This document shows, in pieces, positions 38,976 through 47,678 of a stretch of DNA of 64,000 nucleotides. Source of the DNA: Vibrio sp. YMD68. Its GTDB lineage: Bacteria; Pseudomonadota; Gammaproteobacteria; Enterobacterales; Vibrionaceae. The translations under genes were made by a program, and so were the position numbers. Positions within the stretch are counted from its first letter, which is position 1; each line of letters begins with the position of its first letter. The stretch spans positions 2,108,001 to 2,172,000 of the forward strand of contig NZ_CP124614.1 in the NCBI RefSeq assembly GCF_029958905.1, given 5' to 3'. The notes under the pieces are model-generated. The model was given only the letters and a program-made list of their open reading frames with translations, was not told the origin of the DNA and did no database searches.

Positions 38976-40265
38976 TTAGTGAAGTTTTAAGTTTGGTCTT
39001 AACACACGGTTAATTCTACCCACTAACATCATTAGCCCTGTTTTGATCGCGCCATGTAACGCCATTTGGTGCATACGATACAGCGAAATATACACCACTC
39101 GAGCAATCCGTCCCTCGACCATCATGGAGCCTTTGGTTAAGTTCCCCATCAAGCTACCCACGGTCGAGAAGCGGCTTAGCGAAACCAATGAACCATGATC
39201 TTTGTAAACATAAGGTTTAAGCGGTTTATTGGCGAGCAGAGCAACAATGTTCTTGTACACATGGCTAGACATTTGATGTGCAGCTTGCGCTCTAGGTGGA
39301 ACAAATGAACCATCTTCTTGAGTACACTGGGCCAAATCACCAATCGCAAAAACCGTCTCGTCACGCGTCGTTTGAAGCGTATCAGTCACCACCAATTGAT
39401 TGATGCGGTTAGTTTCAAGGCCAGCGATGTCTTTCATAAAGTCAGGCGCTTTAATCCCTGCCGCCCAAACCATTATCTTGGCTTTAATTTTGTCGCCATC
39501 TTTCGTCACTAGACCATCAGATTCGGCTTTCGTTACCATAGTCGTTGTGCGTACATTTACGCCAAGCTTGGTAAGCTCTAGGTGAGCAGCACTTGAGATA
39601 CGAGGAGGCAAAGCCGGAAGTATACACTCCCCAGCTTCGACCAAGTTCACGTTAAGCTTGCTAGAATCTAGATCACCAAATCCGTAAGTACGAAGTTCTT
39701 TAACCGCATTGTGTAGCTCAGCAGACAGTTCAACCCCCGTCGCACCCGCACCAACAATCGCAATATCAACGCTACCATTACCATTATTGGCATGAAGCTT
39801 CAAAAATTCGTTATTCATTTCAGTGCGAAAGCGATGCGCCTGTTCAGGGCTGTCTAGGAAAATACAGTGGTCACGTACTCCCGGTGTATTGAAATCATTT
39901 GACGTTGAACCGATGGCTAAAACAAGGATGTCGTATTGAAGCTGACGACTTGGCATCAAAAGCTCGCCCTGTTCATCCTTTAATTCACTTAAAGTAATGC
40001 TTTTCGACTCACGATCGATGCTCTCTAAGCTGCCCATTTGAAACTCAAAACCGTGATTTTTAGCGTGAGCGCGATAGCTCAGTGCATCAACACCAGCATC
40101 GAGCGAGCCTGTTGCTACCTCGTGTAATAGAGGCTTCCAGAGGTGACTGGCTTTACGATCGACGAGCGTAATTTTGGCTGTCCTTTTCTTCCCTAACGTC
40201 CTACCGAGCTTAGTGGCCAATTCAAGACCACCCGCACCGCCACCGACGACAATAATATGTGCCAT
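38976..40265 (-). CDS. ndh: NADH dehydrogenase type II (non-proton-pumping)
   Basis: A 429-residue membrane-associated flavoprotein. The FAD Rossmann motif is [18 protein letters not shown] at residues 4-21, the NADH motif [17 protein letters not shown] near 165-181, and FAIGDLAQC completes the FAD site. It oxidises NADH to quinone without moving protons. A promoter with perfect TATAAT and a perfect FNR box lies 155-215 bp upstream, consistent with anaerobic repression. The gene order hinT-ycfL-lpoB-thiK-ycfP-ndh recalls E. coli. Confidence 0.95.
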   Translation of the reverse strand: MAHIIVVGGGAGGLELATKLGRTLGKKRTAKITLVDRKASHLWKPLLHEVATGSLDAGVDALSYRAHAKNHGFEFQMGSLESIDRESKSITLSELKDEQGELLMPSRQLQYDILVLAIGSTSNDFNTPGVRDHCIFLDSPEQAHRFRTEMNNEFLKLHANNGNGSVDIAIVGAGATGVELSAELHNAVKELRTYGFGDLDSSKLNVNLVEAGECILPALPPRISSAAHLELTKLGVNVRTTTMVTKAESDGLVTKDGDKIKAKIMVWAAGIKAPDFMKDIAGLETNRINQLVVTDTLQTTRDETVFAIGDLAQCTQEDGSFVPPRAQAAHQMSSHVYKNIVALLANKPLKPYVYKDHGSLVSLSRFSTVGSLMGNLTKGSMMVEGRIARVVYISLYRMHQMALHGAIKTGLMMLVGRINRVLRPNLKLH

Positions 40266-40591
40266 AACACCATTCCTTAATTATGAAAAATACTTCGATT
40301 ACCCTGAAATCTTCAAAGTAAAAAATTCGTTCGTGTAGGGGCTGAATCGTTACAAACAACGCTTATTGGACTTGGTCACGCAGAGCGTGAAAGGAAGCAG
40401 AGGCTTCGTTAAACTTTTATTGATGTTTATCAAATAATTTTTATGATTTCTATTATATAGATGAAAATCAGGATGGCAACTGAGAAATAGAGCAATGTTG
40501 ATGGTAGAAAAACGCCATGCGAATGCACAGCGTTATTGTAGGATGAACAGCAGCGGTATAGTGCCAATTTAGCTGTCTTTCAAAGTACTCA
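40266..40591 (-). other. ndh upstream region
   Basis: 326 bp between ndh and ycfP. It contains the ndh promoter and FNR box (40420-40479) and a duplicated 15-bp segment that begins at the ycfP stop (40569-40606). A long leader of about 180 nt would precede ndh; it holds no convincing hairpin or small gene. Confidence 0.5.
40420..40479 (-). promoter_or_regulatory. ndh promoter with perfect FNR box
   Basis: On the minus strand a -35 TTGCCA (40474-40479) and a -10 TATAAT (40452-40457) are 16 bp apart, giving a start near 40445. The FNR box TTGAT-GTTT-ATCAA (40420-40433) matches the consensus at all 10 positions and is centred about 19 bp downstream of that start. This position fits repression. 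E. coli ndh is a known FNR-repressed gene. Confidence 0.65.
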
Positions 40592-40606
40592 TTAACTGTC
40601 TTTGAA
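40569..40606 (-). repeat. 15-bp duplication at the ycfP stop codon
   Basis: On the plus strand TTAACTGTCTTTGAA (40592-40606) recurs as TTAGCTGTCTTTCAA (40569-40583), 13 of 15 identical, offset 23 bp. The first three bases of the 40592 copy are the complement of the ycfP TAA stop. Confidence 0.7.
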
Positions 40607-41131
40607 CGCCTTCATTGCCTGAAGATGCTGAGATATCTTAGCAAATTTGTGGCTTTGATTCTCGTCCCAAATAATATCGTAAAACTCTTCAAGTTCTTGA
40701 GCGGTTTGCTTGTTGTCATGTATCTCATCACTGGTCGATAGAATCACTAAACAGCGACCTTTATTTTTCAATCGGTATTTCTCAACACACTTCGTCGCGA
40801 TGTCTTCATATTCTTCGGGCCGATCAATTCTACCCGCCATGTTGCGTTCTGGGTGTAAATTAGGATTAAAAATCACCTGTTTAATACCACACAAGAAGCC
40901 AATGCGTTCTGCCCAAAATCCCCCTAAGCCGACACCACAAATAAACGTTTTTTCGTCTTTAGCTTGCTCGATGACTTTATGCACTTCTTTTAGTAGATGC
41001 TGCATGTCATGCTTCGGATGGAGCGTGCTGTAGTTAATGAATCGGACATCCTCGTCAATAAACTGAAGCTGCAATATTTTCTCGTGATTCCCAGGGCTTG
41101 TAGAATCAAATCCATGTAAATATATAATCAT
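40592..41131 (-). CDS. ycfP: YcfP family alpha/beta-hydrolase-like protein (UPF0227)
   Basis: A 179-residue protein very like E. coli Ycf[27 protein letters not shown] at the N-terminus and a nucleophile-elbow-like [15 protein letters not shown]. The usual Ser of GxSxG is Leu here (GVGLGG), as in E. coli YcfP, so esterase activity is uncertain. [10 protein letters not shown] near the C-terminus may carry the catalytic-like His. It lies between the thiK-like gene and ndh; nagZ, present in this cluster in E. coli, is absent here. Confidence 0.93.
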   Translation of the reverse strand: MIIYLHGFDSTSPGNHEKILQLQFIDEDVRFINYSTLHPKHDMQHLLKEVHKVIEQAKDEKTFICGVGLGGFWAERIGFLCGIKQVIFNPNLHPERNMAGRIDRPEEYEDIATKCVEKYRLKNKGRCLVILSTSDEIHDNKQTAQELEEFYDIIWDENQSHKFAKISQHLQAMKAFKDS

Positions 41132-41300
41132 AATAACGTTCCCCGTTTTTTCTCAATCTACCACGAAAAGTATGGTTTTAAAGGCTTCCACTTAGAATTA
41201 CTCTATTCAAACGATAAAACAGTGATCTTAACGCAAGTCTGCATAATAATTCATCAAAAATTCACGATGCAAATCGGCATGCTCGAATGTTAAGCGGCTA

Positions 41301-42191
41301 TTACGTTATAATTTTAGTATCAGCGTGAGTGATGCTGCCATCATTGAATGCTTTTATAAGAGATTGCGATTCTATTAAGAATTGATCATCTCCCCAAAGC
41401 TGATAAGCCAATTGATACCATAGCATCGACATCATTTGAATGCGTGGCAACCAAGCAAGAACACCTTCGACCCAGTCATCCACGCCTTCAATTTCTCGTA
41501 ACTGACAGTATCGATATACTGATTCTAAAGGTTGCTGCTGGGCCACATGAATACTCAATGTAAGGTCTAGTCTAGGGTCCGCGATCGATGCGTACTCCCA
41601 GTCAATAACCCGATGGCTCGACTCTGTTTTGACCATATTGTAACCAGCCAAATCGAAATGGCATAATACGGTACCCACATCGGGCAAACTTGGCGCACTT
41701 CTATAACGTTGATACAGGGATTTGAGGTCGTCATTCTTATAGTTTTCTGCAATCTGCAACCAATAATGATCGACTCTGGCGGTGAAACTGAATGGCGCAA
41801 CAGGAACACGCGACGTATCAAGTGAATGAATCGCCACCATGGTTTTCAGTAATGAGTCAAAACTCAAGCCAGAGGCGAGTGATTCACCCTCAATCCACTC
41901 GACCAGTAAGCCATGTTCATTAACCAAAATAGCTTTAGGGCCAAGACGAGAAGATTCAATCGATGAAAGGAGCTGATATTCTTGAATACGAGAGATAGCA
42001 AAGGCGGTAGTAATAGGAGTAATGGGTCTCCAAACATAGCAATCGTTGTTGGGTAACACCACTTTCCAACAACGATTAGTTAACCCCCCGGTTAATGTTT
42101 GCGCATACGTAGGGGAGCCATTAAAGAAGTGATCTAACGATTGTAGTGACCCGTCTAACAGACAAGCTTCTTGCCACGACATTCTAGCCAT
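41301..42191 (-). CDS. thiK: Thiamine kinase-like phosphotransferase (ThiK/YcfN type)
   Basis: A 296-residue APH/choline-kinase fold protein. LTGGLTNRCWKV is the nucleotide loop; the catalytic loop CHFDLAGYNMV (H-x-D-x4-N) is near residue 180, and the metal site is VIDWEYASIADPRLDL. It is placed directly after lpoB as ThiK is in E. coli, which phosphorylates thiamine. RBS GAGGTG precedes the ATG, 24 bp after lpoB. Without biochemical data another small-alcohol kinase role is possible. Confidence 0.72.
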   Translation of the reverse strand: MARMSWQEACLLDGSLQSLDHFFNGSPTYAQTLTGGLTNRCWKVVLPNNDCYVWRPITPITTAFAISRIQEYQLLSSIESSRLGPKAILVNEHGLLVEWIEGESLASGLSFDSLLKTMVAIHSLDTSRVPVAPFSFTARVDHYWLQIAENYKNDDLKSLYQRYRSAPSLPDVGTVLCHFDLAGYNMVKTESSHRVIDWEYASIADPRLDLTLSIHVAQQQPLESVYRYCQLREIEGVDDWVEGVLAWLPRIQMMSMLWYQLAYQLWGDDQFLIESQSLIKAFNDGSITHADTKIIT

Positions 42192-42215
42192 AGTTCACCT
42201 CTTTAATTTGTTCGA

Positions 42216-42806
42216 TCACATACCTAGAAAGCTCTTGGATTCCTGTTTGCGAATCTCAGTTTCATCAGCCCACTCAATCAGGCCAGTTTCTAAATCCATT
42301 AGTCGCATGGTCATTTTGTAGTAAACATCTTTGTCACTGCCCGCATTTTTTACGATGCTTGAAAGGTTCCCGTAAAGCATATATTGAGCGCCGACCATTT
42401 TACCAAATTGAATCGCCGTGCTTTGATTCACTAGCTCATCGTTGTTTTGAAAGTTTAATTGATCTCGAACCGACTCAACTCGGTCCATATCGACAAAGCG
42501 GAACTTACCAGAATTCAGCATTTTGGTGCTGATTGAATCCGTAATCGATTCAGTATCAATATGTTCTGTTGTTTTGTTTTTGATTCGTTCCACAAAAACG
42601 ATTGGGCGCGAATCTTGAGTAATGACAGCCACAGAGCCCGACATCATCATGCTATCAATCATTTCACCTGCGATGGTTTGCAGATCAGTCGATCCAAAAT
42701 CAACCGTCGTGGTTTCGACCGCTTGTGAATCGCCGTAACTCACTTTGTTTGAACAGCCACCCAAAATAACCGCTAAGCCTAGCAGCGCTATGACACTTTT
42801 TTTCAT
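42216..42806 (-). CDS. lpoB: Penicillin-binding protein activator LpoB
   Basis: A 196-residue lipoprotein. The signal peptide ends in the lipobox VILGGCSNK, with Cys at residue 18. The folded domain begins near ERIKNKTTEHIDTESITDSI and includes MVGAQYMLYGNL and a C-terminal LIEWADETEIRKQ, matching LpoB/YcfM. LpoB spans the periplasm from the outer membrane and activates PBP1b. The flexible linker is shorter than in E. coli. It lies between ycfL and the thiK-like gene. Confidence 0.9.
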   Translation of the reverse strand: MKKSVIALLGLAVILGGCSNKVSYGDSQAVETTTVDFGSTDLQTIAGEMIDSMMMSGSVAVITQDSRPIVFVERIKNKTTEHIDTESITDSISTKMLNSGKFRFVDMDRVESVRDQLNFQNNDELVNQSTAIQFGKMVGAQYMLYGNLSSIVKNAGSDKDVYYKMTMRLMDLETGLIEWADETEIRKQESKSFLGM

Positions 42807-42914
42807 GTTGATTCCTTTTCCTCAATAATGAGAAGGTTTATAACTTACAAAAACAATCCGCACTTAACGCTACATTGCTCTCATTCATTTTGAACTGTAT
42901 CTAATGCCGTACAG

Positions 42915-43319
42915 TTAATTGTCTAACTCACGAATTTGTACTCGAAACTGTGTCCCATTAGGATTAATTGACACTTCTGATAAGGCAATTGACTCAAACC
43001 CTCTCACGATGGCTTTGCGCCATGGTGAAAGCTTGGTATTCACTTCTAAACCTTCATCGTCATACCAGTAGAATCGATACTGAACGTGTTGGTCTCCGGT
43101 ATAATTGCTGGTGACCCTTACAACACCTCGTGCACGGCCGTCCACGTCTGTTGTCGCGATATCATCAATGACTAAACGCGTACCAAGGACATTATCACCA
43201 AAAATGACGTTTTGAGTTGCTCCATCAACCCTAAGCCCTGCGGTATTGTCTGCACAGCCGCTGATGAACAATGTCGCACATAAAACCAAAAACCAATGTT
43301 TCATGACCATCTGTTTCAT
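42915..43319 (-). CDS. ycfL: YcfL family lipoprotein
   Basis: A 134-residue lipoprotein with lipobox LFISGCADN. The C-terminal half (VRVTSNYTGDQHVQYRFYWYDDEGLEV) is the YcfL/DUF1425 beta fold. Its ATG overlaps the stop of the upstream TPR lipoprotein by one base (TAATG). An internal Met at residue 6 is an alternative start and also leaves a full signal peptide. Function unknown; it always accompanies lpoB. Confidence 0.85.
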   Translation of the reverse strand: MKQMVMKHWFLVLCATLFISGCADNTAGLRVDGATQNVIFGDNVLGTRLVIDDIATTDVDGRARGVVRVTSNYTGDQHVQYRFYWYDDEGLEVNTKLSPWRKAIVRGFESIALSEVSINPNGTQFRVQIRELDN

Positions 43320-44710
43320 TACAATCTCCCTAATTGTTTATGCCATACCGTGGCAGCCTCACCTTGACGTGACGCCCAAACCAAAGCTGTTCGACCAGCC
43401 TCCAGGTTAAACTTATACTCAATTCCACTGACTTCAATTACTTGATCGCCAGCGCTGACGATTTCACTGCTTGATACTATTTCACCAGGTAACGTTTGCC
43501 AGCTTCGTGTATCCGGTTGCTCCGTCAATGTATTCCAAACATTAAAGAGTAGGTTAACGACATCATCTTCTTGTGCGGCTTCTTTTCGCAGCTGGTCTTT
43601 CGCATACACTCGAAGCGCTTGGCGAATAATCATCGATGGCATTTTTTCAGAGAGATCTCTTTGAGCCATTAAATTAACATCGGCTAATTGATGCTCTGAA
43701 ACGTCTTTCCCATTTAGTGCAATCGAACTAAAACGTTGTGAAACATCATTCCCATAATATGGCAGCGCTAAAGAGTACAAAGCTCCGTTACCACGACTGT
43801 CATAAATAGGTAAAGTTTGCTTCCAACTTTGCAGTGCTTTAACGACACCTTGTTCTTGCAGTACGATGACCCGTGCTTGATCCTCATTGAGTGTGGCTTG
43901 CACCCCGTAGGTTTCTTCTAACTGTGCCAGGTCACTTTTCATACCCAGCCGCTTTGCTAACCGAATCGTGGCATCAACGACTTGAGGGTTGTCTGGCATC
44001 ACGGCTAAAGCCCTTCTATAGTCTACATACGCACTGTTATATTCTCGAGAAGTTTCATACAGTAATCCAGACAAATAGAGCAAATAGCCATTTTGCACCG
44101 CTTGTAATGTCTCACCCGCATCAGGATAATTTGACAACACACTACCTAGATTAGGAGACAACCCCTGAGCTTTAATCGAACTTTGCGCAGATTCGAGCTC
44201 TGATTGGCGATCTTGTCGAGCTTTTTCTTGCACCTGATTTGCACGGCGCATCTCAATCACTGCCCCTTCAAGATCATTCTCTTTAAGGTAGTTTAAACCT
44301 AGATACAAATGCAAAAAACCAAGCTCATAGTCAGCAGGATAATAACTTTTTAGGTTATCATTGACGGCGATTGAAGCCACACTGTTGGCCGTTTCGGTGA
44401 CTGATATTGTCGCTTTATCTTGTTGGATGCGTACTGCCTGGTCGCCTGCGGTAAGGCTGGCATGGCTCTGCGGGTAATTTTCAGCTAAGAAATAGATTCG
44501 GCCTTTTTCAAAATTATCCAGCACATCCCCGGCCACAAATTCAGCCAGACTTTGCTCTGCTTTATCATATTGACCGCTCTTTACAGCCTGATAAGTCCCA
44601 TTGTGTTGCGCACTGTAGTGACTAAACAAATTACCAGCCGACATATTCGCACAAGCTGTCAAAACCATGGTAAAGGTAAAGACAAGAATAAGCTTGAACA
44701 CTCGTTTCAC
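43319..44710 (-). CDS. TPR-containing lipoprotein (COG3014 type)
   Basis: A lipoprotein of about 463 residues starting from GTG at 44710: GGGAG lies 6 nt upstream and the N-terminus MKRVFKLILVFTFTMVLTACAN is then a proper lipoprotein signal. Longer frames from ATG at 44749 or 44728 lack a ribosome site. TPR-like helical pairs are visible (LGLNYLKENDLEGAVIEMRRA and GLLYETSREYNSAYVDYRRALAVMPDNPQVVDA). The C-terminal half is unlike any domain I know. It is coupled to ycfL by a one-base overlap and belongs to the lpoB cluster, which suggests envelope work. Confidence 0.8.
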   Translation of the reverse strand: MKRVFKLILVFTFTMVLTACANMSAGNLFSHYSAQHNGTYQAVKSGQYDKAEQSLAEFVAGDVLDNFEKGRIYFLAENYPQSHASLTAGDQAVRIQQDKATISVTETANSVASIAVNDNLKSYYPADYELGFLHLYLGLNYLKENDLEGAVIEMRRANQVQEKARQDRQSELESAQSSIKAQGLSPNLGSVLSNYPDAGETLQAVQNGYLLYLSGLLYETSREYNSAYVDYRRALAVMPDNPQVVDATIRLAKRLGMKSDLAQLEETYGVQATLNEDQARVIVLQEQGVVKALQSWKQTLPIYDSRGNGALYSLALPYYGNDVSQRFSSIALNGKDVSEHQLADVNLMAQRDLSEKMPSMIIRQALRVYAKDQLRKEAAQEDDVVNLLFNVWNTLTEQPDTRSWQTLPGEIVSSSEIVSAGDQVIEVSGIEYKFNLEAGRTALVWASRQGEAATVWHKQLGRL

Positions 44711-44790
44711 AAAAGACTCCCAAATCATGTAGTGCGTTTTGTCCCGCATTAAAGCGCGATACTGCTCGAGTTTATACTGAACGCACTATA

Positions 44791-44818
44791 CATACAAAAA
44801 CATGCATACAAAAACATG
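44791..44818. repeat. Perfect 14-bp tandem repeat between hinT and the TPR lipoprotein gene
   Basis: CATACAAAAACATG occurs at 44791-44804 and 44805-44818, followed by a degraded third start (CATATAAAG). It lies 80-110 bp upstream of the TPR lipoprotein gene, possibly within its promoter or leader. Confidence 0.88.
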
Positions 44819-44909
44819 CATATAAAGATCGGCATATGACTCTAATGCATCGCCGTGAACATAGCCCTGATAACCGGTATGCACGGTGACTAAAGATGGG
44901 CCATTCGGG

Positions 44910-45260
44910 CTAATTAACCAGAATCGGCCCTAGCGCTCGCCCACCGACTAAATGCATATGGATATGGTAAACCTCTTGGCCTCCATATGAGTTACAGTTC
45001 ATTATAAGACGGTAACCGTCTTGATCTATCCCTTCTTCTTTAGCCAGCTTTTTTGCAACAGTAAACAAACGGCCCATCACGAGTTCATCTTCTGCCTCAA
45101 TATCATTCACTGTCGGGATGAGCTTGTTCGGAACGATCAAAACATGGATTGGCGCTCTAGGGTTAATGTCTCTAAATGCTGTCACCAATTCGTCCTGATA
45201 AACGATGTCTGCGGGGATTTCTTTATCAATGATCTTTCTAAAAATGGTTTCTTCAGCCAT
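44910..45260 (-). CDS. hinT: HIT family purine nucleoside phosphoramidase
   Basis: A 116-residue HIT protein. The signature HIHMHLVGG (His-x-His-x-His) is near residues 98-106, and [19 protein letters not shown] is the family core. The start is ATG 45260 with GGAG 7 nt upstream; the frame upstream begins at TTG and is not needed. HinT hydrolyses AMP-lysine-type phosphoramidates. It heads the minus-strand lpoB cluster, as in E. coli. Confidence 0.95.
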   Translation of the reverse strand: MAEETIFRKIIDKEIPADIVYQDELVTAFRDINPRAPIHVLIVPNKLIPTVNDIEAEDELVMGRLFTVAKKLAKEEGIDQDGYRLIMNCNSYGGQEVYHIHMHLVGGRALGPILVN

Positions 45261-45525
45261 TAGGTACTCCAATTGCTAGTATGTTATTGATTACTAATAT
45301 AAAGTATAAAAATAGCCTTTCAGTATGAGCCAAGCACGTTGAAAGCTCAATAAAAACTCCAGTTCCCAAAAATGAAATTGACTTAACAAATATGACAAAG
45401 AATTTGACTCTAAGTCTATTTTTGTCTTGTCTATCAATAAATGTACGCCTTATCCTCCTTACAATAATGATTATTTTGTTAGTCTTTTTTGGCCTTTGGT
45501 CATTTTTATTATTTTGGAGAGAAGC

Positions 45526-47517
45526 ATGAAAGGATCGGTCATTAGGCGTATGTATGGTGGATTCACCCTCATCATTATTATGTTTGCTGTTATTACAGTA
45601 TTAATGCTGAATGGCATGAGCCAAATCCACACAAATTTTGAATCGGTATCTAAAGTGTCTTTACCTTTAGTATCGACATCCAACCAAACAGCGGTGCAAC
45701 TGCTCTCTGCTGATAAGTCGTTTAAAGACTTTCTAACCACCCAAAATGCCGATCGTATGGCAGCAATGCGCGAAGAATTTGCGCTGGCGAAAGAACGTTT
45801 TTCTGCAACTCTCATGCAACTGCAACAAGCCAGCGTAAACCAAAGCACGCTCGCCGATAGCATTGAACAGCTAAAAGCAATGGAAGAACGCTATTTCTCT
45901 GAAGCAGCAGAAGCCATGGACAACTATGAAGCCATGTTTGCAGCACAAGCTCAAGTACAGCAATCAACCCGTCAATTTCAACGTCTGCATTCTGAACTGA
46001 GCGCAGGAATGAAAGAATACGTTGATGACCAAAGCAGTATTTCTGTCAAAGTTATGGCAAAAAGCTACTTCATCAAATTAAAAGACGCTGAAGTCATCAC
46101 CTCTGATGCGCTTGCAAGCTCAGATGTCGAGTTTGTGAATAAAGCCGTAAATAAAAATAAGAAAGCGGTCACTCACTTAAACTACGCATTTCGCGGGCTA
46201 GCCACACAGTTGCCGGAACTTAAAAAAGCCTTCCAAGAGTCGGTGGATAACTTCAGCCGTGATGTCGGTAAAAAAGGCGGGGTATTGGATCAGCATAATA
46301 GCTATTTGCTCGCCAAGGCTGCTCTTTATGACAATATTGGTAACCTCGCGATTGAAGTCGATAATGCCATGGCTATTTTGGATTCATTCAATGGTGTTGC
46401 CTCTGACAAGCTAAACGCATCATTAACAGAAGCGGGCGATGTTTATGACCAGGGTGTCATCAAAGCGGTGATCATTTGCGCTATCGTGGTTATTTTTGCA
46501 ACCGCTATCGGGTACCACATTGCCCAAAGTGTTCGAGAGCCACTGACTCGTATTTTGAAAACGTTAGAAAGCCTGACAGAAGGTGACATGACGCAGCGTA
46601 TCGATATTCGATACAACAATGAATTCAGCCGAGTGAGTGGTCATATCAACTCATTGGCGGATAACCTTCACAATGTCCTTGTTGAATTGAATGATGCGTC
46701 TGACAATCTAACCAGCACCGCCAATACAAACCAGGCAACCTCTAGTCACGCTCAGGGGCAACTAAGCTCTCAGCGCGAACAAACCTCTAACGTTGCAACA
46801 GCAATGACAGAGATGGCGCACTCGGTACAAGAAGTCGCACAAAGTGCGCAAAGCTCTCAGAAAATGGTTCAGCAAGTGGAAACCGCGTCAGACTCTGGCA
46901 GACAAATCATGAGCACCAATATATCAACCATCAACCAGTTAGAATCTCGTCTTAATGAATCCGTCGATGCCGTGGGTGAATTACAGAAAATGAGCAGTCA
47001 AATCGGTTCTATTTTGGATGTTATTCGCAATATCGCTGAGCAAACCAATCTTCTTGCACTGAACGCAGCAATCGAAGCCGCTCGAGCGGGAGAGCAAGGC
47101 CGAGGATTTGCGGTCGTTGCAGATGAAGTACGTGTCCTTGCGCAGCGAACTACAGAGTCAACCAGTGAAATCGAAAGCATGATCGCCAATTTACAAAGCA
47201 GTTCATCGTCTGCCAGTAAAGTGATCGAAAGCTGTAAAAATGATATGGAACTCTCGGTTGAACAGGCTTCCAATGCCAACAGTGCAATGGAAGAGATTCA
47301 AGCGCTTATCTTAGAAATCAGCCATATGAGTTCACATATTTCTCAAGCAGCGAGTGAGCAAAATGAGACCACCTCTGAGATCGCCAAAAACATTGAAGAG
47401 ATAAACCTAATTGCTGATTCAAGCTATCAGGCGATGTCTGAGATAGCAGACACCAGTGCAAACCTCACCCGCTTAGCCAGCCAGCAAGGAGAGTTGGTGC
47501 ATCGCTTTAAGTTGTAA
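45526..47517 (+). CDS. Methyl-accepting chemotaxis protein with helical periplasmic sensor
   Basis: A 663-residue transducer. I start it at ATG 45526 (GGAGAGAAGC just upstream) rather than 45427. Membrane helix 1 is at about 8-30, followed by a largely helical periplasmic region of about 275 residues with several Gln/Ala-rich helices. Helix 2 ([20 protein letters not shown]) is near 310-330, then HAMP and the signalling domain with [20 protein letters not shown] and [18 protein letters not shown]. The ligand is unknown. It is monocistronic, followed by a clear terminator. Confidence 0.94.
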   Translation: MKGSVIRRMYGGFTLIIIMFAVITVLMLNGMSQIHTNFESVSKVSLPLVSTSNQTAVQLLSADKSFKDFLTTQNADRMAAMREEFALAKERFSATLMQLQQASVNQSTLADSIEQLKAMEERYFSEAAEAMDNYEAMFAAQAQVQQSTRQFQRLHSELSAGMKEYVDDQSSISVKVMAKSYFIKLKDAEVITSDALASSDVEFVNKAVNKNKKAVTHLNYAFRGLATQLPELKKAFQESVDNFSRDVGKKGGVLDQHNSYLLAKAALYDNIGNLAIEVDNAMAILDSFNGVASDKLNASLTEAGDVYDQGVIKAVIICAIVVIFATAIGYHIAQSVREPLTRILKTLESLTEGDMTQRIDIRYNNEFSRVSGHINSLADNLHNVLVELNDASDNLTSTANTNQATSSHAQGQLSSQREQTSNVATAMTEMAHSVQEVAQSAQSSQKMVQQVETASDSGRQIMSTNISTINQLESRLNESVDAVGELQKMSSQIGSILDVIRNIAEQTNLLALNAAIEAARAGEQGRGFAVVADEVRVLAQRTTESTSEIESMIANLQSSSSSASKVIESCKNDMELSVEQASNANSAMEEIQALILEISHMSSHISQAASEQNETTSEIAKNIEEINLIADSSYQAMSEIADTSANLTRLASQQGELVHRFKL

Positions 47518-47557
47518 TCGTTAGAAAATACAAAACCAAAACCTAGATTTATCCGTT

Positions 47558-47590
47558 GGGCGACTTTAATTTTAAGTCGCCCTTGTTTTT
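47558..47590 (+). terminator. Terminator of the third chemoreceptor gene
   Basis: A perfect 9-bp stem GGGCGACTT/AAGTCGCCC with a 7-nt A/T loop is followed by TTGTTTTT. Confidence 0.88.
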
Positions 47591-47678
47591 CTATGGGATC
47601 ATCATCATATCTAACTTACACCGCTTGCAGTGCTCTCCTTACTCACTCTTTGTTGCAAGCTGAACTTGAGGAAAAGTT

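Noticed and set aside
41132..41300. nagZ or a remnant between thiK and ycfP
   Set aside because: The 169 bp gap contains no open frame or similarity to NagZ; the gene is absent from this position.
45427..45525. 33-residue N-terminal extension of the third chemoreceptor
   Set aside because: A strong ribosome site precedes the ATG at 45526, which also gives a standard receptor N-terminus (MKGSVIRR followed by a helix).
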